Shown: positions 43,965 through 55,042, counted from the stretch's first letter. The stretch: DNA of 57,150 nt from Chara braunii (GCA_003427395.1 BFEA01000250.1:1729917-1787066); one strand, 5' to 3'. Program-made: numbers and translations. Notes: generated by a model from the sequence alone, not told the origin.

Positions 43965-44412
43965 ATCCAATGAACCATGTGTATGGCATGTGAAGGGATG
44001 ACAAGCCAAGTTGGACAAGAATCCCTCCAAAGTCCCGAGCCAGACTCAAACCCATAATCTATAGCATGTAACCGGAAGATAATATCATGTGTGCAACAAT
44101 CGCATACGGTATGTATGTATGATATGCCAGACTGGGGATATCAGCGCAGCAACCAAAACCAACAATGGCAAGCAACCCACGCAGCGTCAATACCTGATAT
44201 ACAATACCTGGTCCATGGACAAGATCCCTTGGGTGGTGCGCAAGCAGTGTCTGTCATATCTTACCTGCACCAGCCCAAGGGGGTATGCAAGTGACTGTGC
44301 ATTACATAAAACCCACGGGTGTCTCTGCGCAGAGGTGCAGAGTTTTCAACCTTCAAACTCAAACCCCAATGCGCATTAACAACCAGTGCCCTGACCACTG
44401 AGCCACAGGCTC
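43965..44412 (-). mobile_element. tRNA-like SINE with two tRNA-like domains, copy 1
   Basis: On the minus strand: a first domain at 44412-44335 with A-box TGGCTCAGTGG and B-box-like GGTTTGAGTTT, a central region with TGGTGCAGGTAAG-like and CACCCAAGGGATC text, and a second domain near 44100-44010 with GGGTTTGAGTCTGG as B box followed by GGGACTTTGG. The same order is found at 54930-54500. Neither domain has the full cloverleaf, so they are tRNA-derived promoters rather than tRNA genes. Confidence 0.55.
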
Positions 44413-44584
44413 TTCAGGAGAGTTTCGGTATTTTCATGGACAGAGATAGGATCGAGGGTGCTGGTTGACATCTGGATACCCCGCGATGACGGAGAAGGGG
44501 ACCACCTGAACCTTTTTGGGGGGGGTAACTTTAGCAAAGTCACAAAAAGAGTTATTTATTTATTTATTTATATTTATATATTTT

Positions 44585-44905
44585 AAAGTCCAAGGTGTTG
44601 TAGAGGCCAGTTACTAGGCTCACATTGATAACCGAAAGTTGGTAGCCATGGTTTGCCTGAAGAGACGAGGCTACCTCCCATCCCATCCTCGCGTCAATAC
44701 TCCTAGCGCACCCCCTATTCCTACTATCCTACCTCAGTGTGACCAGCACTCAGGACCATTACCCTACCATCGAGGGGAACTTGGACCGAACAGTACTGAC
44801 AGGCACCAGGGCTAGTGACCCCTGGTGGAAGCACAGTCGAACGAGCCTCGTCGTACGGGAACTTCGAACGTCAGGCTCAAGCAATCACCTATTAGCCCCT
44901 AAGTA
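44585..44905 (+). repeat. Dispersed repeat family E, copy 3
   Basis: Aligns with 37258-37565. It contains GTGACCAGCACTCAGGACCA and GGGGAACTTGGACCGAAC. It ends just before the Ty3-type element, which inserted next to it. Confidence 0.7.
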
Positions 44906-44917
44906 GACCGACTAGTA

Positions 44918-45910
44918 TGCATTGAACCCAGATCGTGAAGACAGTCATTAACAATGCAAACCCAGATAAATGTTCATCGGTTGATGATTACTAGTAGTCA
45001 AAAATCGTAACCAGACAGAATGAGGTGAGGTAAACATACACAGACGAAGAGAGAGGAGGGAGAAGAGACAAAGGAGAGGAAGTACAATGCCCACTCCTGC
45101 TTCGGGCTCCCTCCTCTACTACCACCTGAATAATCAATAGTCTGGACGAGTATCCGAAGTATCCTCAATGTGCCACGTGGCACGTCTAATCAGTTCCACA
45201 TCAGCATCTGGAGCAATGTCGACATGAAGACCACCAGGTACGTATCCTCGAACTCTCCACAATCCTGATCTCCTCCTGAAGTGACGATGAAACAGAACAA
45301 CAATGTCGATTACGTAGTCCCAGCCATAGAACACGTGGCAGCAGCCACATCAGCGATAACGCATGGCAGCTGCCACGTCAGCATGCCAAGAAGATAAGAG
45401 CAAGCCGGCCACCATGCCGGACTAGCAACGCCTCGCCAAGTCACAATGCCAGCGTCGCAGTGTCGAGCCAGCGTCGCAGCGTTGAAGTCAACGCGTGAAG
45501 TCAGCATCAACGCAAGACAGAATGAATGTCAAAGCCAGGAAGTCGATTCTTATGTAGTGTTGACGCGTGGTCTGGACCCCGGATGCTGTATTCCTCGGCC
45601 ATCCAGATCTCGATGCGAATGAGGGCCCAGATTGGCCTGAAACCGAATTCCCTCCGACCTGGATGCTGTCTGGGTACCTGTGCACAACAAATGAGTGTAT
45701 CCAACCAAGGACATAGGTGCGGTACCTTTGACTCTACAGTTGACTTTGACTCTTGAATTTCCTGTGTGCAGCGTTCGGTCACATAACCACGCTCGACAGA
45801 TTCAGGTCTGGGCGTGTCTTGGTCACACAGCTCAACGCAAACTTACTCAGGTCTGCGTGGCCTGGGGCTGAGTTCAGGGCCCCAGGCTACTTCTGAACAG
45901 GGTTAATACA
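44918..45910 (-). repeat. 3' LTR
   Basis: On the plus strand it starts TGCATTGAACCC and ends GGGTTAATACA, near-inverted ends (TG...CA). It aligns along its whole length with 52461-53449. Compared with the 5' LTR it has an extra ~12 bases in the GTCGCAG repeat near 45465 and scattered substitutions, so the insertion is not recent. Confidence 0.92.
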
Positions 45911-45932
45911 TTCCTGCCGGCCCATTTTCGAG
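45911..45932 (-). promoter_or_regulatory. Candidate polypurine tract
   Basis: On the minus strand, GGGCCGGCAGGAA directly precedes the 3' LTR (TGTATTAACCC). The position is right for plus-strand priming, but the tract is only partly purine. Confidence 0.35.
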
Positions 45933-45949
45933 TTCCACCGCAGAAATAT

Positions 45950-47000
45950 TTAAGGCTTTAACCCTCGTTCATAAGCAGCGACAATATCAAAAGCAGTTGC
46001 AAGTAGTTCTCGTTTACTAAACCATCTGTCCTCAGATGGTGCTTGAGTTTTAAAACGTACCTTGAACTGCTTCTGAGGTCGTCCACGTCCTCCCGTAGAG
46101 AAGTAACCATGCTCTATGATTCTGTCAACCTCGTATTCGTCATCCATGTCTGGTGGAATCATATAGGGTCTGTGTGGAAACTCATTTTCTTTTACGTAAG
46201 GCAACAATTTGGACGAATGAAAGACAGGATATGTTTTGAGATGAGGGGGAAAATCAACTCGATAAGACGGTCCCTCTGCATCTCCAATTACCTTGAGAAC
46301 TTCCCAAGGTCCAAAATAGACAGGTAACAATTTCTAGGACACATCTTCTTCTAGTGAAAACTCTTTAGATTTTACCCAAACAAAATCACCCTCTTTGAAT
46401 GTAGACGGTTGACGGTGCCTGTTGGCTTGTTCAATCATCCGTAGTCGAGCTTTCCTTAGATTATCTTTAACTTTTTGAATGTCCTCCTAAAACAAGATTG
46501 CATACTCTCGGGTCCCTGGGGGCAACCTAAGAAATTGGTCCCGGTTTAGTACATCAATGGGACGTTTAGGCTTCCACCCTTTGTGAAGTGCATTCGGGGT
46601 TCGTCCCGTGGAAGTGTGAACACTATTGTTATATGCACTCGCAATTTTGGGTAAGTTCTCCTCCCAATCAATCTGATCGGGTCGAATATACATACGCAAA
46701 AGTTGCTGCACAGACGGTTCATCTGTTCAGTCTGGCCATTCGTTTCGGGATGTCTCCCTGACGACATGGTCAGTCGTGTGCCATAAACTTCCATCAGCTT
46801 TTGCCATGGCAGACCGGTGAACCTGACATCTCGATCAGATACAATGGTTTTAGGGATCCCATACTCAGTGACCCATCGCATCTGAAATTTTTGAATGACA
46901 AGTTCAGTACGCACTTCTGCTAGTAAGGGAACAAACATAGCGTATTTAGAGAAACGATCCACAATTACCATCACTTGACTATTACATTGTGACTTTTAAC
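45950..47000 (-). pseudogene. Integrase core and chromodomain-like C-terminus
   Basis: Integrase core: MMVIVDRFSKYAMFVPL (about 46950), the second acidic residue in TIVSDRDVRFTGLPW (about 46840) and the third in RHPETNGQTEQMNR (about 46750). A frameshift then leads to SAYNNSVHTSTGRTPNALHK (about 46600). The C-terminal part (45950-46330) has FGPWEVLKVIG, YPVFHSSKLLPYV, then DDEYEVDRIIEHG and KQFKVRFK-PSEDRWFSKRELL, which reads like a chromodomain, the module that steers chromovirus integration to marked chromatin. The first aspartate (SIDFMSL) is upstream at about 47010. Confidence 0.85.
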
Positions 47001-47460
47001 CAAACTCATGAAGTCAATTGAGATAGACTCACCTGTTTCGCTTGGTATAGGTAATGGTTTGAGAAGTCCAAGAGGATTCTCATGCGACGGCTTGTTTCTC
47101 TGACACACTAAACAGGTACGAACCTATGTAAGTACATCTTCTTTAAGTCCCTTCCATTCAAAACATTCGCTGACTTCAGCATATGTTTTCTTTAAACCAA
47201 AATGACCCTCAGAATCGTGACATTCCTCAATCAACAAGCTTTTAATCTCTTCCTTATGAGGAATACACAGTCTTTGTTTGGTTTGGTCAATCAAGAACAA
47301 CAATCCATCAGTCGGCCTATAGTTGGGTAGTTGGGACGGATCTCGTACAAGGATATCCATGATTGGTTTCCAAATATGATCAGTAACATATCCTTAGTGA
47401 ATCTGGTCTTTCAGATCATTCCCAACATCCAAGTAAGAGACAATTGCACCAAAGAAATAA
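47001..47460 (-). pseudogene. Integrase zinc-binding (HHCC) region
   Basis: HDSEGHFGLKKTYAEV (about 47200) supplies the two His, and after a stop near 47124 CLVCQRNKPSHENP supplies the two Cys. The first catalytic aspartate lies in ESISIDFMSLVKS (about 47010). Upstream of 47360 the linker from RNase H is interrupted by stops. Confidence 0.8.
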
Positions 47461-47462
47461 CT

Positions 47463-47942
47463 TCATCTGGATAATGCATCTGCAACCACATTAGACTTAC
47501 CTTTGATCGTTTTCAATTCAAAATCGAAGGTATCAATAAACGCAGACCATCGTACCAGCTTATCAGAGAGCCTAGGTTGCGTCTTTATCATCCACTTCAG
47601 AGTAGAGTGGTCTGAGTACACAGTAAAGTGTCTCCCTAATAAGTAGTGCTTCCACGTGTTTCGTGCATAGACTAAGGCATACAACTCTCTTATATAGGTG
47701 GAGTTGGCAACCTTTTCCGACGGCAATCGTGCAGACATAAACTCTATGGGCATGTAGTCTTTGTCGTCATCTTGCCGGAGAACAGTGTCAATCTCATACT
47801 GACTTGCGTCAGTGGTGACAATGAAAGGCAAAAATGGGTCAGCAATCTTAAGGATCGGGTAGTGAGTCATGGCATACTTCAATTTCCGAAAGGAAGACTC
47901 ACAATCCTTATCCCACAACCAGATAGTTTCTTTCTTTAACAA
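47463..47942 (-). CDS. Ty3 RNase H domain
   Basis: An uninterrupted 159-residue frame: PFIVTTDASQYEIDTVLRQD (first Asp), YIRELYALVYARNTWKHYL (Glu), FTVYSDHSTLKWM (Asp) and the closing KGKSNVVADALSR. It would remove the RNA strand during reverse transcription. It continues the RT frame after a TAA at 47943-47945, so in the live element it was part of pol. Confidence 0.85.
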   Translation of the reverse strand: MLKKETIWLWDKDCESSFRKLKYAMTHYPILKIADPFLPFIVTTDASQYEIDTVLRQDDDKDYMPIEFMSARLPSEKVANSTYIRELYALVYARNTWKHYLLGRHFTVYSDHSTLKWMIKTQPRLSDKLVRWSAFIDTFDFELKTIKGKSNVVADALSR

Positions 47943-47945
47943 TCT

Positions 47946-48630
47946 TCACATTGGTGCAGCGATCAGTGAGAAGTTTCTAACAAACTTCCTATAATAACTA
48001 GCTAGACCAAGGAAAGGTCGCAGTTCAGTAATAGACTTAGGTTGTGCCCAATCTCTAATTGCTGATATCTTTTTCTCTTCCGGCCTTAGTCCTTCTTCGT
48101 TTACTATGTGTCCTAGGTATAACACTTCAGACTTAGCAAACTCAGACTTCTTTGGGTTAATCTTAAAGTTGCCCTCACACAACTTCTCTAGCACCAGACG
48201 AAGGTGTTTCTCATGATCTTCTAGTGTCTTACTGTACACTAGAATATCATCGAGATAGATAATGACAAACTTATCCAGCCATTGCCGAAACAAGTCATTC
48301 ATTGACCTCTGAAACGTAGCAGGGGCATTCGTTAATCCGAAGGGCATTACCCCGAACTCGTAGTGGTGATACCTGGTCCAGAAAGCGATCTTCTGTTGAT
48401 CGGAGGGTTCCACCTCGATCTGGTGATACCCAGATTTCAAGTCGATCTTGCTAAAGGACCTGTAACCCTGTAATTGGTCAAGAAAGTTGTCAATTAGTGG
48501 AAGAGGTTCGACATTCTTAACAGTGACGGCATTCAACCCTCTATAATCAATACAAAGACGCAACTCACCTTCCTTTTCGAGCGCAAACAGGACAGGGGCA
48601 CCATAAAAAGAAAAGTTAGGGTGAATCCAT
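47946..48630 (-). CDS. Ty3 reverse transcriptase
   Basis: A 205-residue open frame (48563-47946) with RLCIDYRGLNAVTVKN, FSKIDLKSGYHQIEV (catalytic Asp), FGLTNAPATFQRSMND and FVIIYLDDILVYSK (two catalytic Asp), then the thumb and connection LRPFLGLASYYRKFV. Upstream text (WIHPNFSFYGAPVLFALEKEGEL) lies in the same frame back to a TGA near 48632, so the ATG at 48563 is internal, not the true start. The RT core itself looks intact. Confidence 0.9.
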
Positions 48631-49500
48631 CATTTCTCTGTTAAGTTTTGAAGTTGTTTTCTCAGTTCCTCAAGTTCTCTAGCAAACATTCGGTTGATAG
48701 GGCCCTTGGAAATCTTACTGCCATGAATAATTTTAATGGTGTGCTTTATAGCACGCGCAGTTATCCCTGTTGGTTCGGTAAATAAGTCTTTATATTCGTT
48801 TAAGAGTTTTTCAGTCGAAGAAGGATATGAAGTAGAAGACTCTCCTGCTCTATTTACTAAGACCAACATTACTTCTTGTTCCAACTTCTTCTTTGAAACC
48901 ATTGAACGAAAGGTTGGATAACTCATACAAAAGACAGACTAGAGTCAGAGCCAGATTTATGAAACAATTTGATTGATTTCAATTCAAATTGCGCGTCTCG
49001 CAATTGCACGACCTTCTCTTTGAACTTTATATCTGGGTTGGTTTCCTCGTGTCAATCCATTCCCAGAATCAAGTCAAACGGTAGGTTCTTTTCGATCAGG
49101 AAGGATACCTCATGCAAAATCTTTTTACCTTCACTTGTTCGAAACCAACAGTTGACACGATCAACATACTGCGGGACAGTGATCGTGCTTTTGTCAGCCA
49201 AAATAGACGTGATAGGTCTAGACAGGTTCTTCACCTTCATTCCGAGATGCAACTTGCGGATTGCTTTCTCGGATATGTAGGATTGTGTGGATCCTGAGTC
49301 CAACAGAGCACCTACACGTGTACGTGCGATTTCTACATCCGCGAGTAGTAGGTCACCCTTATACTTAGTTTTTTTAGCCCACGAGCTTCGTAATGCCAGC
49401 AACTCGTTACCAAACTCGTCAAGAGAGTCATCCAGAGATAGAACATAAAACAGGTTCAGGGTGTTCCGGACGATGGGCCGAAGAAGAACCATCCTCTGTC
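48631..49500 (-). pseudogene. Ty3 protease and RT N-terminal linker
   Basis: An aspartic protease motif ALLDSGSTQSYISEKAI lies near 49300 in the frame 49052-49492, ending with LPFDLILGMD at 49052. The frame 48630-48926 carries the linker into RT (LNEYKDLFTEPTG and a run up to LTEK, then a stop). The protease would process Gag-Pol. The D-S-G triad is present. A stop after LGMD and a non-open gap at 48927-49051 break continuity. Confidence 0.8.
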
Positions 49501-51441
49501 ATGCGAATCAAAAGGTTGGAAGGGTTTGTAGGCGCCTTACCTTCTTCTTGATCCAAACCTTTAGACTCAGTAGGAGCAGATGCTACTCCTACTGACGGCT
49601 CGCTTTTGGGTTCCGGATCAACGAGCACCATGCAATTACATGCCCTGCAATGCCACACTTTAGGCACTGCGCGTCGTCCATTCGTTCCTGCCACGTTTCT
49701 TGTGATAGACCCATATTTTCTCAAGGCTTCCCTGCCGCAATTCCGGGCTGCTCTGGGAACGAGCGTGGTTTTCTTCTTCTTGACTGGCAGTCGTGGTCCT
49801 CCCTTGTTGACCACAGCAGCAGTGACTTCCCCCTTCCCGGAATCATTGTTGCTCGCCACACCCTCGGCCTCCAATGGTCACTTCTCCACGGTATCGTCAT
49901 AAAAAACGACGAGGGTGTGGTCCTGGCACTTTTGGCGCCAAAGTATCCGCTTACCTGTACCTGCACCACCACCATACTTCACAACAGACGTATAAGAGTT
50001 CTTAACCTGACAAGTCATTTGCTCTCGTTGGAGAGTCACACCCCGAAACTGCCTATAATTATACTTACCAGACTTGGACTCTGCCACGCGTTGTCCATGA
50101 ATGGGTTCGGGCAGAGCACGATAATAGATGTACAAGACTTGGTTGTCTTGCAGATTCAATCCCGGAACCTGCATCAACCGATCAACTTTTCGAGATAACG
50201 ACTCCACAGAGGTCCAATGCTTTTGACCAATCGTGGTGAGCTGGTCAAAGGCCTTGTCGGCTGTCGTTTTGTCCAAAAACCGTTCCTTGATCTTCCCAAG
50301 GAACTATTTGAGGTTCAAAGTTACAGCCCACTCCCCGATGTCATCGAACCCTGCGGCATTGGCTTCGGTCAAAACCCACTCCTTAGCTTCCCCACCAAGA
50401 CAAGAGGTAGAGAATGCAACTTGGGATTCAGGTTCGACAGGGGCCGTGCTACAATACGTTTGAATTTTTGCGATCCACAAAAGCATATTTTCGTCTTTCT
50501 TATTACAAAACGTGAAAGGCAATTTCATTTTAACTTTTTTTTTTTTCTTTGGTTTCTCAGGTTGTGCGGTGGTAACCTTGCTTCCTCCGGGAGACTTCGG
50601 CGGACTCTAAGGCTACCCTTTCCTCTCTTTCGTTTTTTTTCTGTTCCGGTTTCTGAGTTTCTATTTTAAGAGACTTCATTGCATCTCCCATCAGTTTCTC
50701 TGACGTTTCAGTTTTTTCTTCCTTGATCTTTTCCCTTCCCTTGACCAGATTCGTGATTATCCGGAGTCCTGCGGCCACATTATCGATTTCAGACTGCATC
50801 CGTTCACTATACTGATCGATCTTCATTTCCAGGTGGGTAAGGTAATTCACAAGTTGACCCACGGAAATCTCTTGTTCTTTCCCTTCGGTCTTTACAACAG
50901 TTTATCTAATTTCTTGAATTTTTTGTTCTTGTTGTTCACTCTTTTTCTTTCTCATTTCTTCTTTCCTTTTTTTCTCTCTCTCTAGTGCTTCTTCAAGTTG
51001 TCTGATATTTTCATCCACGGTTTCTTCAGACACAACCCTTTCTCCTTCTTCTTTCTGTTCAGCAAGCTTGGAGAGCTGATCCATGATATACTTATCAAGT
51101 GTTTGACAACACTTGATTAGTATATCCTGAACTTGTATGACATCGGTGTCCGTGACAGCCGATTCAGTAACATTATGTAATGCTCTTAAATCGAACAGGA
51201 TCCAGACGTGAGCCTCAGCATCTTCACTGGCATTATGAAGTTCAAATATCAGTTTGTCCAAACGGGCAATCAAGACATTTTTCCGCTCTTTCACTTGCTG
51301 CTTAGTTCGGGGGTCAGGAGTCTCCTCATCAACAACAAACATGAGTGAGACTGAGTAGAAGAGAAGTGGAATAAAACGTGTGAGCACCGACAATTTCAGA
51401 GAATTCCAGAGAAACAACATCGTGATGTGCGTCCGCCGCAC
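49501..51441 (-). pseudogene. Ty3 gag with coiled coil, capsid region and CCHC zinc knuckle
   Basis: N-terminus at 51441 (179-residue frame to 50902), with a long charged coiled-coil tract (LEEALEREKKRKEEMRKKKS), then a second helical frame (50557-50862). The capsid-like part is at about 50530-49990: LPFTFCNKKDENMLLWIAKI, FLGKIKERFLDKTTADKAFD, LYIYYRALPEPIHGQRVAES. A zinc knuckle CLKCGIAGHVIAWC (C-x2-C-x4-H-x4-C) lies at 49625-49666 in a different frame from the 49428-49874 open frame, so a shift precedes it. Gag would form the particle and bind element RNA. Stops near 50304, 50557 and 50902 interrupt it. Confidence 0.8.
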
Positions 51442-52445
51442 AATAAATATTTAATAACAATAATAAATTTCACGGCCGCACTGATCTACAACAGCAAGAT
51501 TTCCAATCACTTAAAGAAAAAGAATCAGATACAATTATTTATATTTCTAACTATTGCTATTCTTTGTCTACCTGTGTGATGACGTCCTAAACAAGAGTGT
51601 ACAGGTACCGCATCAGGCCCGTGTGATCAGACACAACACACAAGTAGGTACGCAAACACCACACACAACAACAACAGGTAAGTATGCCAACAACAATCAC
51701 AAATAGTTTGTCAGCAACCTTCGTCAGTCTGCTGTGTCTTCTTGATGTCAGTGCGATCACGCACTCTCCCTGACAGTTGGCACTACAGCTGTGTAATTAG
51801 TCCAGTGAGTTATACCACCGTCGTCTTTAAAGTGCACCTCTTACTTGGCAGTATCCAGCCTTCCACGTGTCATCCTTGGAGTGCCAACATAGCAATGTTG
51901 CCACATCAGCACTCTGTACCACACTGTCCAGTCTATCAATAATTGGATGCCACGTCAACAAATGTGTAGNCTGATCCTCACCACGTGCCACTTCCGCGCG
52001 TCACGTTGAGATGTCGTCACCGTCCAGCCAGTCAGATCATGCCACGTCGGCCAAAGGGTCTGTTGCCATGTCAGCAGGTTGTCACCACCTCATAAGATAG
52101 GTGTGATGACTTTTTCCAACCACGTCAGTAGTCAGTCTTGTTTCCCATAGCCACGTCAGCATCTGCAGTAGACCCTGTCGCGTGTCAGTTATTGCGATCC
52201 TGGCTGGCGTGCGGTATCCCTTGTCGCGATCCCTACTGCCACGTCGGCAGCGTGGTAGGGATGTCTTCTCGCCAGTAGAGTCTGTACTTCGTCAGCAAAC
52301 CCCGACAATGTCTTCTCGTCAATGAGGTATGTGCCACGTCAACACCCCCAACGTATCCCTTGCCACGTCATCACCTACTCAACCTTACTTACCTGCGCGC
52401 CATCTGGCGCGTACTCAATGTACAAATGTCGTCGTCAGGAGAACT
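51442..52445 (-). promoter_or_regulatory. Ty3 leader with a dense array of CCACGTCA-type motifs
   Basis: Between PBS and gag there is no open frame, but about a dozen copies of CCACGTCA(GCA) or close variants occur between 51855 and 52375 (for example near 51949, 52040, 52121, 52151, 52241, 52333 and 52363). CCACGTCA is an ACGT-core site of the kind bound by plant bZIP factors. Similar motifs lie inside both LTRs (about 45360-45400 and 52890-52940). Confidence 0.55.
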
Positions 52446-52457
52446 GCTGCGATACCA
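52446..52457 (-). promoter_or_regulatory. Primer-binding site (initiator tRNA-Met-like)
   Basis: On the minus strand, three bases after the 5' LTR, lies TGGTATCGCAGC. It matches the usual plant PBS for initiator tRNA-Met (TGGTATCAGAGC) at 10 of 12 positions. Confidence 0.75.
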
Positions 52458-52460
52458 AAT

Positions 52461-53449
52461 TGCAATGAACCTAGATCGTGAAGACAATCGTCAACACTGC
52501 AAGCCCAGATAAATGTTCATCGGCTGATGATTACTAGTAGTCAAAAATCGTAACCAGACAGAATGAGGTGATGTAAACATATGTAGACAAAGAGAGAAGA
52601 GGGAGAAGAGACAAAGGAGAGGAAGTACAATGCCCACTCCTGCTTCGGGCTCCCTCCTCTTAGTCCTCTACTACCACCTCAATAATCAATAGTCTGGACG
52701 AGTATCCGAAGTATCCTCAATGTGCCACGTGGCATGTCTAATCAGTTCCACATCAGCATCTGGAGCAATGTCGACATGAAGACCACCAGGTACGTATCCT
52801 CGAACTCTCCACAGTCCTGATCTCCTCCTGAAGTGACGACGAAACAGAACAGCAATGCCGATTACATAGTCCCAGCCATAGAACACGTGGCAGCAGCCAC
52901 ATCAGCGATAGCTCATGGCAGCTGCCACGTCAGCATGCCAAGAAGACAGGAGCAAGCCGGCCACCATGCCGGACTAGCAACGCCTCGCCAAGTCAGAATG
53001 CCAGCGTCGCAGCGTCGAGCCAGCGTTGAAGTCAACGCGTGAAGTCAGCATCAACGCAAGACAGAATGAATGTCAAAGCCAGGAAGTCAGTTCTTATGTA
53101 GTGTTGATGCGTGGTCTGGACCCCGGATGCTGTATTCCTCGGCCATCCAGATCTCAATGCGAATGAGGGCCCAGATTGGCCTGAAACCAAATTCCCTCCG
53201 GCCTGGATGCTGTCTGGGTACCTGCGCACAACAAGTGAGTGTATCCAACCAAGGGCCTGGGTGCGGTACCTTTGACTCTACAGTTGACTTTGACTCTTGA
53301 ATTTCCTGTGTGCAGCGTTCGGTCACACAGCCACGCTCGACAGACTTAGGCCTGGGCGTGTCTTGGTCACACAGCCCAGGGCAGACTTAGTCTGCGTGGC
53401 CTGGGGCTGAGTTCAGGGCCCCAGGCTACTTCTGAACAGGGTTATTACA
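52461..53449 (-). repeat. 5' LTR
   Basis: On the plus strand it starts TGCAATGAACC and ends GGGTTATTACA. Full-length partner of 44918-45910. Both LTRs carry short GTCGCAGC and CACGTCAGCA repeats. Confidence 0.92.
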
Positions 53450-53639
53450 AGTAACTCACGCCCTCTCTTATCATTGAGACGCCAATTATTAGTTGGTCTT
53501 GACCTCCTCCCAGCCCTACGGTTATGTATGTGTCTAATCGGTATTGTAGGTATGTGCCTGTAGGCTATATGTGTATGTTTGTAATGCGCGTGGACCCGTA
53601 GCAGATGCTGTCCCCCACCATGGAGCATCTGCGAAGTGA

Positions 53640-54475
53640 ATACCAGTGAGAGGTGCTCCTACCACCTCTACCAGTGCCTGTATCAGCCATGTGTAGGTAG
53701 TATGTATAGGCCGCTAGAAGCACCTTGCCTCGGCGCTGTGGAGGGGCGACCCTATGCGCCCTTAATTTGTTGCCAACAAATAGACAGCCCTCCTCTAGAA
53801 CCCGGTAATCAGCTAGGGCTTGTCTGCCCCCAAAGGACCCATGCCTCGTTTTGTCTAGCCTCAGTAGTAGACTGTCTCCCACCTAGTAGCAGATTCCGGT
53901 CATCAGCTAGGTTCTTCCTTTAGGGATCGGAAGGGACAGACTACAGACTCAGTAGGTGATGGGCCATCATCCGTTCTTCCACTAGCCCCAGACTTATCCC
54001 TCCGATGTGCCTATCGTGGTTGTACCTGTAGTCAGTATCGGGGATGGTTATGTATGTGTGTGTGTGCGTACCAGTGAGAGGTGCTCCTACCACCTCTACC
54101 AGTGGCTGTGTGAGCCATGTGTAGGTAGTATGTATAGGCCTCTAGAAGCACCTTGCCTTGACGCTGCGGAGGGGCGACCCTATGCGTCCTTAATCTGTTG
54201 CCAGCGAATAGACAGCCCTCCTCTAGAACTCGGTAATCAGCTAGGGCTCCTCCCCCCCCCAAAGGACCCATGCCTCGCTTTGTCTATCCTTGGTAGTGGA
54301 CTGTCTCCCACCTAGTAGCAGATTCCAGTCATCAGCTAGGTTTTTCCTATAGGGATCGGAAGGGACAGACTACAGACTCAGTAGGTGGTGGGCCATCATC
54401 CGTTCTTCCACTAGCCCCCAGCCTTGTCCCTCTGATGTGCCTGTCGTGGTTGTACCTGTAGTCAGTATCTCATGG
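53640..54475. repeat. ~420-bp tandem duplication
   Basis: TACCAGTGAGAGGTGCTCCTA at about 53640 recurs at 54069, and the copies align to TGTACCTGTAGTCAGTATC at about 54040 and 54470. Each copy begins with a strong hairpin (AGAGGTG/CACCTCT). No coding motif. Confidence 0.85.
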
Positions 54476-54499
54476 GTGTGTGTGTAATATGTGGTAGAG

Positions 54500-54930
54500 A
54501 CAGGCCCATCTGGACAGGACCCCCCCAAAAGTCCGGAACCGGACTCGAACCTGTGACCTACAGTTTGAGGCTGGAGGGTTCTACCACATGCACTACGGTA
54601 CGACGTGGATATAATGTGAGAAATATCTAGGCTGGGGGAGATCATCAGAGCAACCAAAGCCCTCTCTGAAATATCTAGGCTGGGGGAGACCATCAGAGCA
54701 ACCAAAGCCAACAACAGCAAGCACGTACAACACCCATGGACTAACCCCCTGGGTGGTGCGCAGGCAGCATCTGTAATAGTACCATGCGTCAGCCCAGGGT
54801 GTGTGTCCAGCTGTGCGTCATTCTAACGCCCTGCCAGTGTCCATGCGCAAGGCTGCGGAGTTTTGAGCCCACCACCTTATACCACAATGCGCATTTCCAA
54901 CCGGTGCTCCAACCACTGAGCTACATCAAC
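54500..54930 (-). mobile_element. tRNA-like SINE with two tRNA-like domains, copy 2
   Basis: On the minus strand: domain one at about 54925-54850 with A-box TAGCTCAGTGG, and domain two at about 54606-54535 with A-box-like TAGTGCATGTGG, a near-paired anticodon arm, a perfect B box GGTTCGAGTCC and a downstream T run (ACTTTT), a usual RNA polymerase III stop. A 47-bp internal duplication (54621-54707) is specific to this copy. It is the better preserved of the two. Confidence 0.6.
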
Positions 54931-55042
54931 TGGAGTTATAATTGCACTGTGACGCAAAGCACTTGGGGCACCCTACCTGGCCAGAAAGCTGGTTTGTATA
55001 CATTGCCCAAACAGCAATTGGAAACTGTATCTTGGCCCTAGT

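Larger units (their letters stand above)
42666..43966 (+). mobile_element. LINE-5: short 3' LINE fragment with target duplication and nested insertions
   Basis: TGTATTGGAT occurs at 42666-42675, just before LINE homology begins, and again at 43957-43966, immediately after a 44-base A-tail (43913-43956). The body encodes only the ORF2 tail: FTPNLFSVGRRAAMWAIW (about 42690), DEIRQQIQNF (about 43060), then after an interruption DYRLVFDDWTIVDPSIPLRP (about 43425). The 3' UTR carries the two-hairpin module (43779-43832) and the second hairpin. A MITE and a small retroposon sit inside. Confidence 0.8.
44914..53453 (-). mobile_element. Ty3-type LTR retrotransposon with chromodomain-like C-terminus
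   Basis: An 8.5-kb element on the minus strand, bounded by 993-bp and 989-bp LTRs and flanked by AGTA on both sides (44914-44917, 53450-53453), a probable short target duplication. Order on the minus strand: 5' LTR, PBS, leader, gag, protease, RT, RNase H, integrase, chromodomain-like end, 3' LTR. RT before integrase defines the Ty3 type. Stops and shifts in gag, between gag and pol, and within pol mean this copy is inactive, though the order is complete. Confidence 0.92.

Noticed and set aside
54535-54606. Functional tRNA gene
   Set aside because: The B box is perfect and the anticodon arm nearly pairs, but the acceptor stem does not form and the copy is embedded in a repeated SINE.
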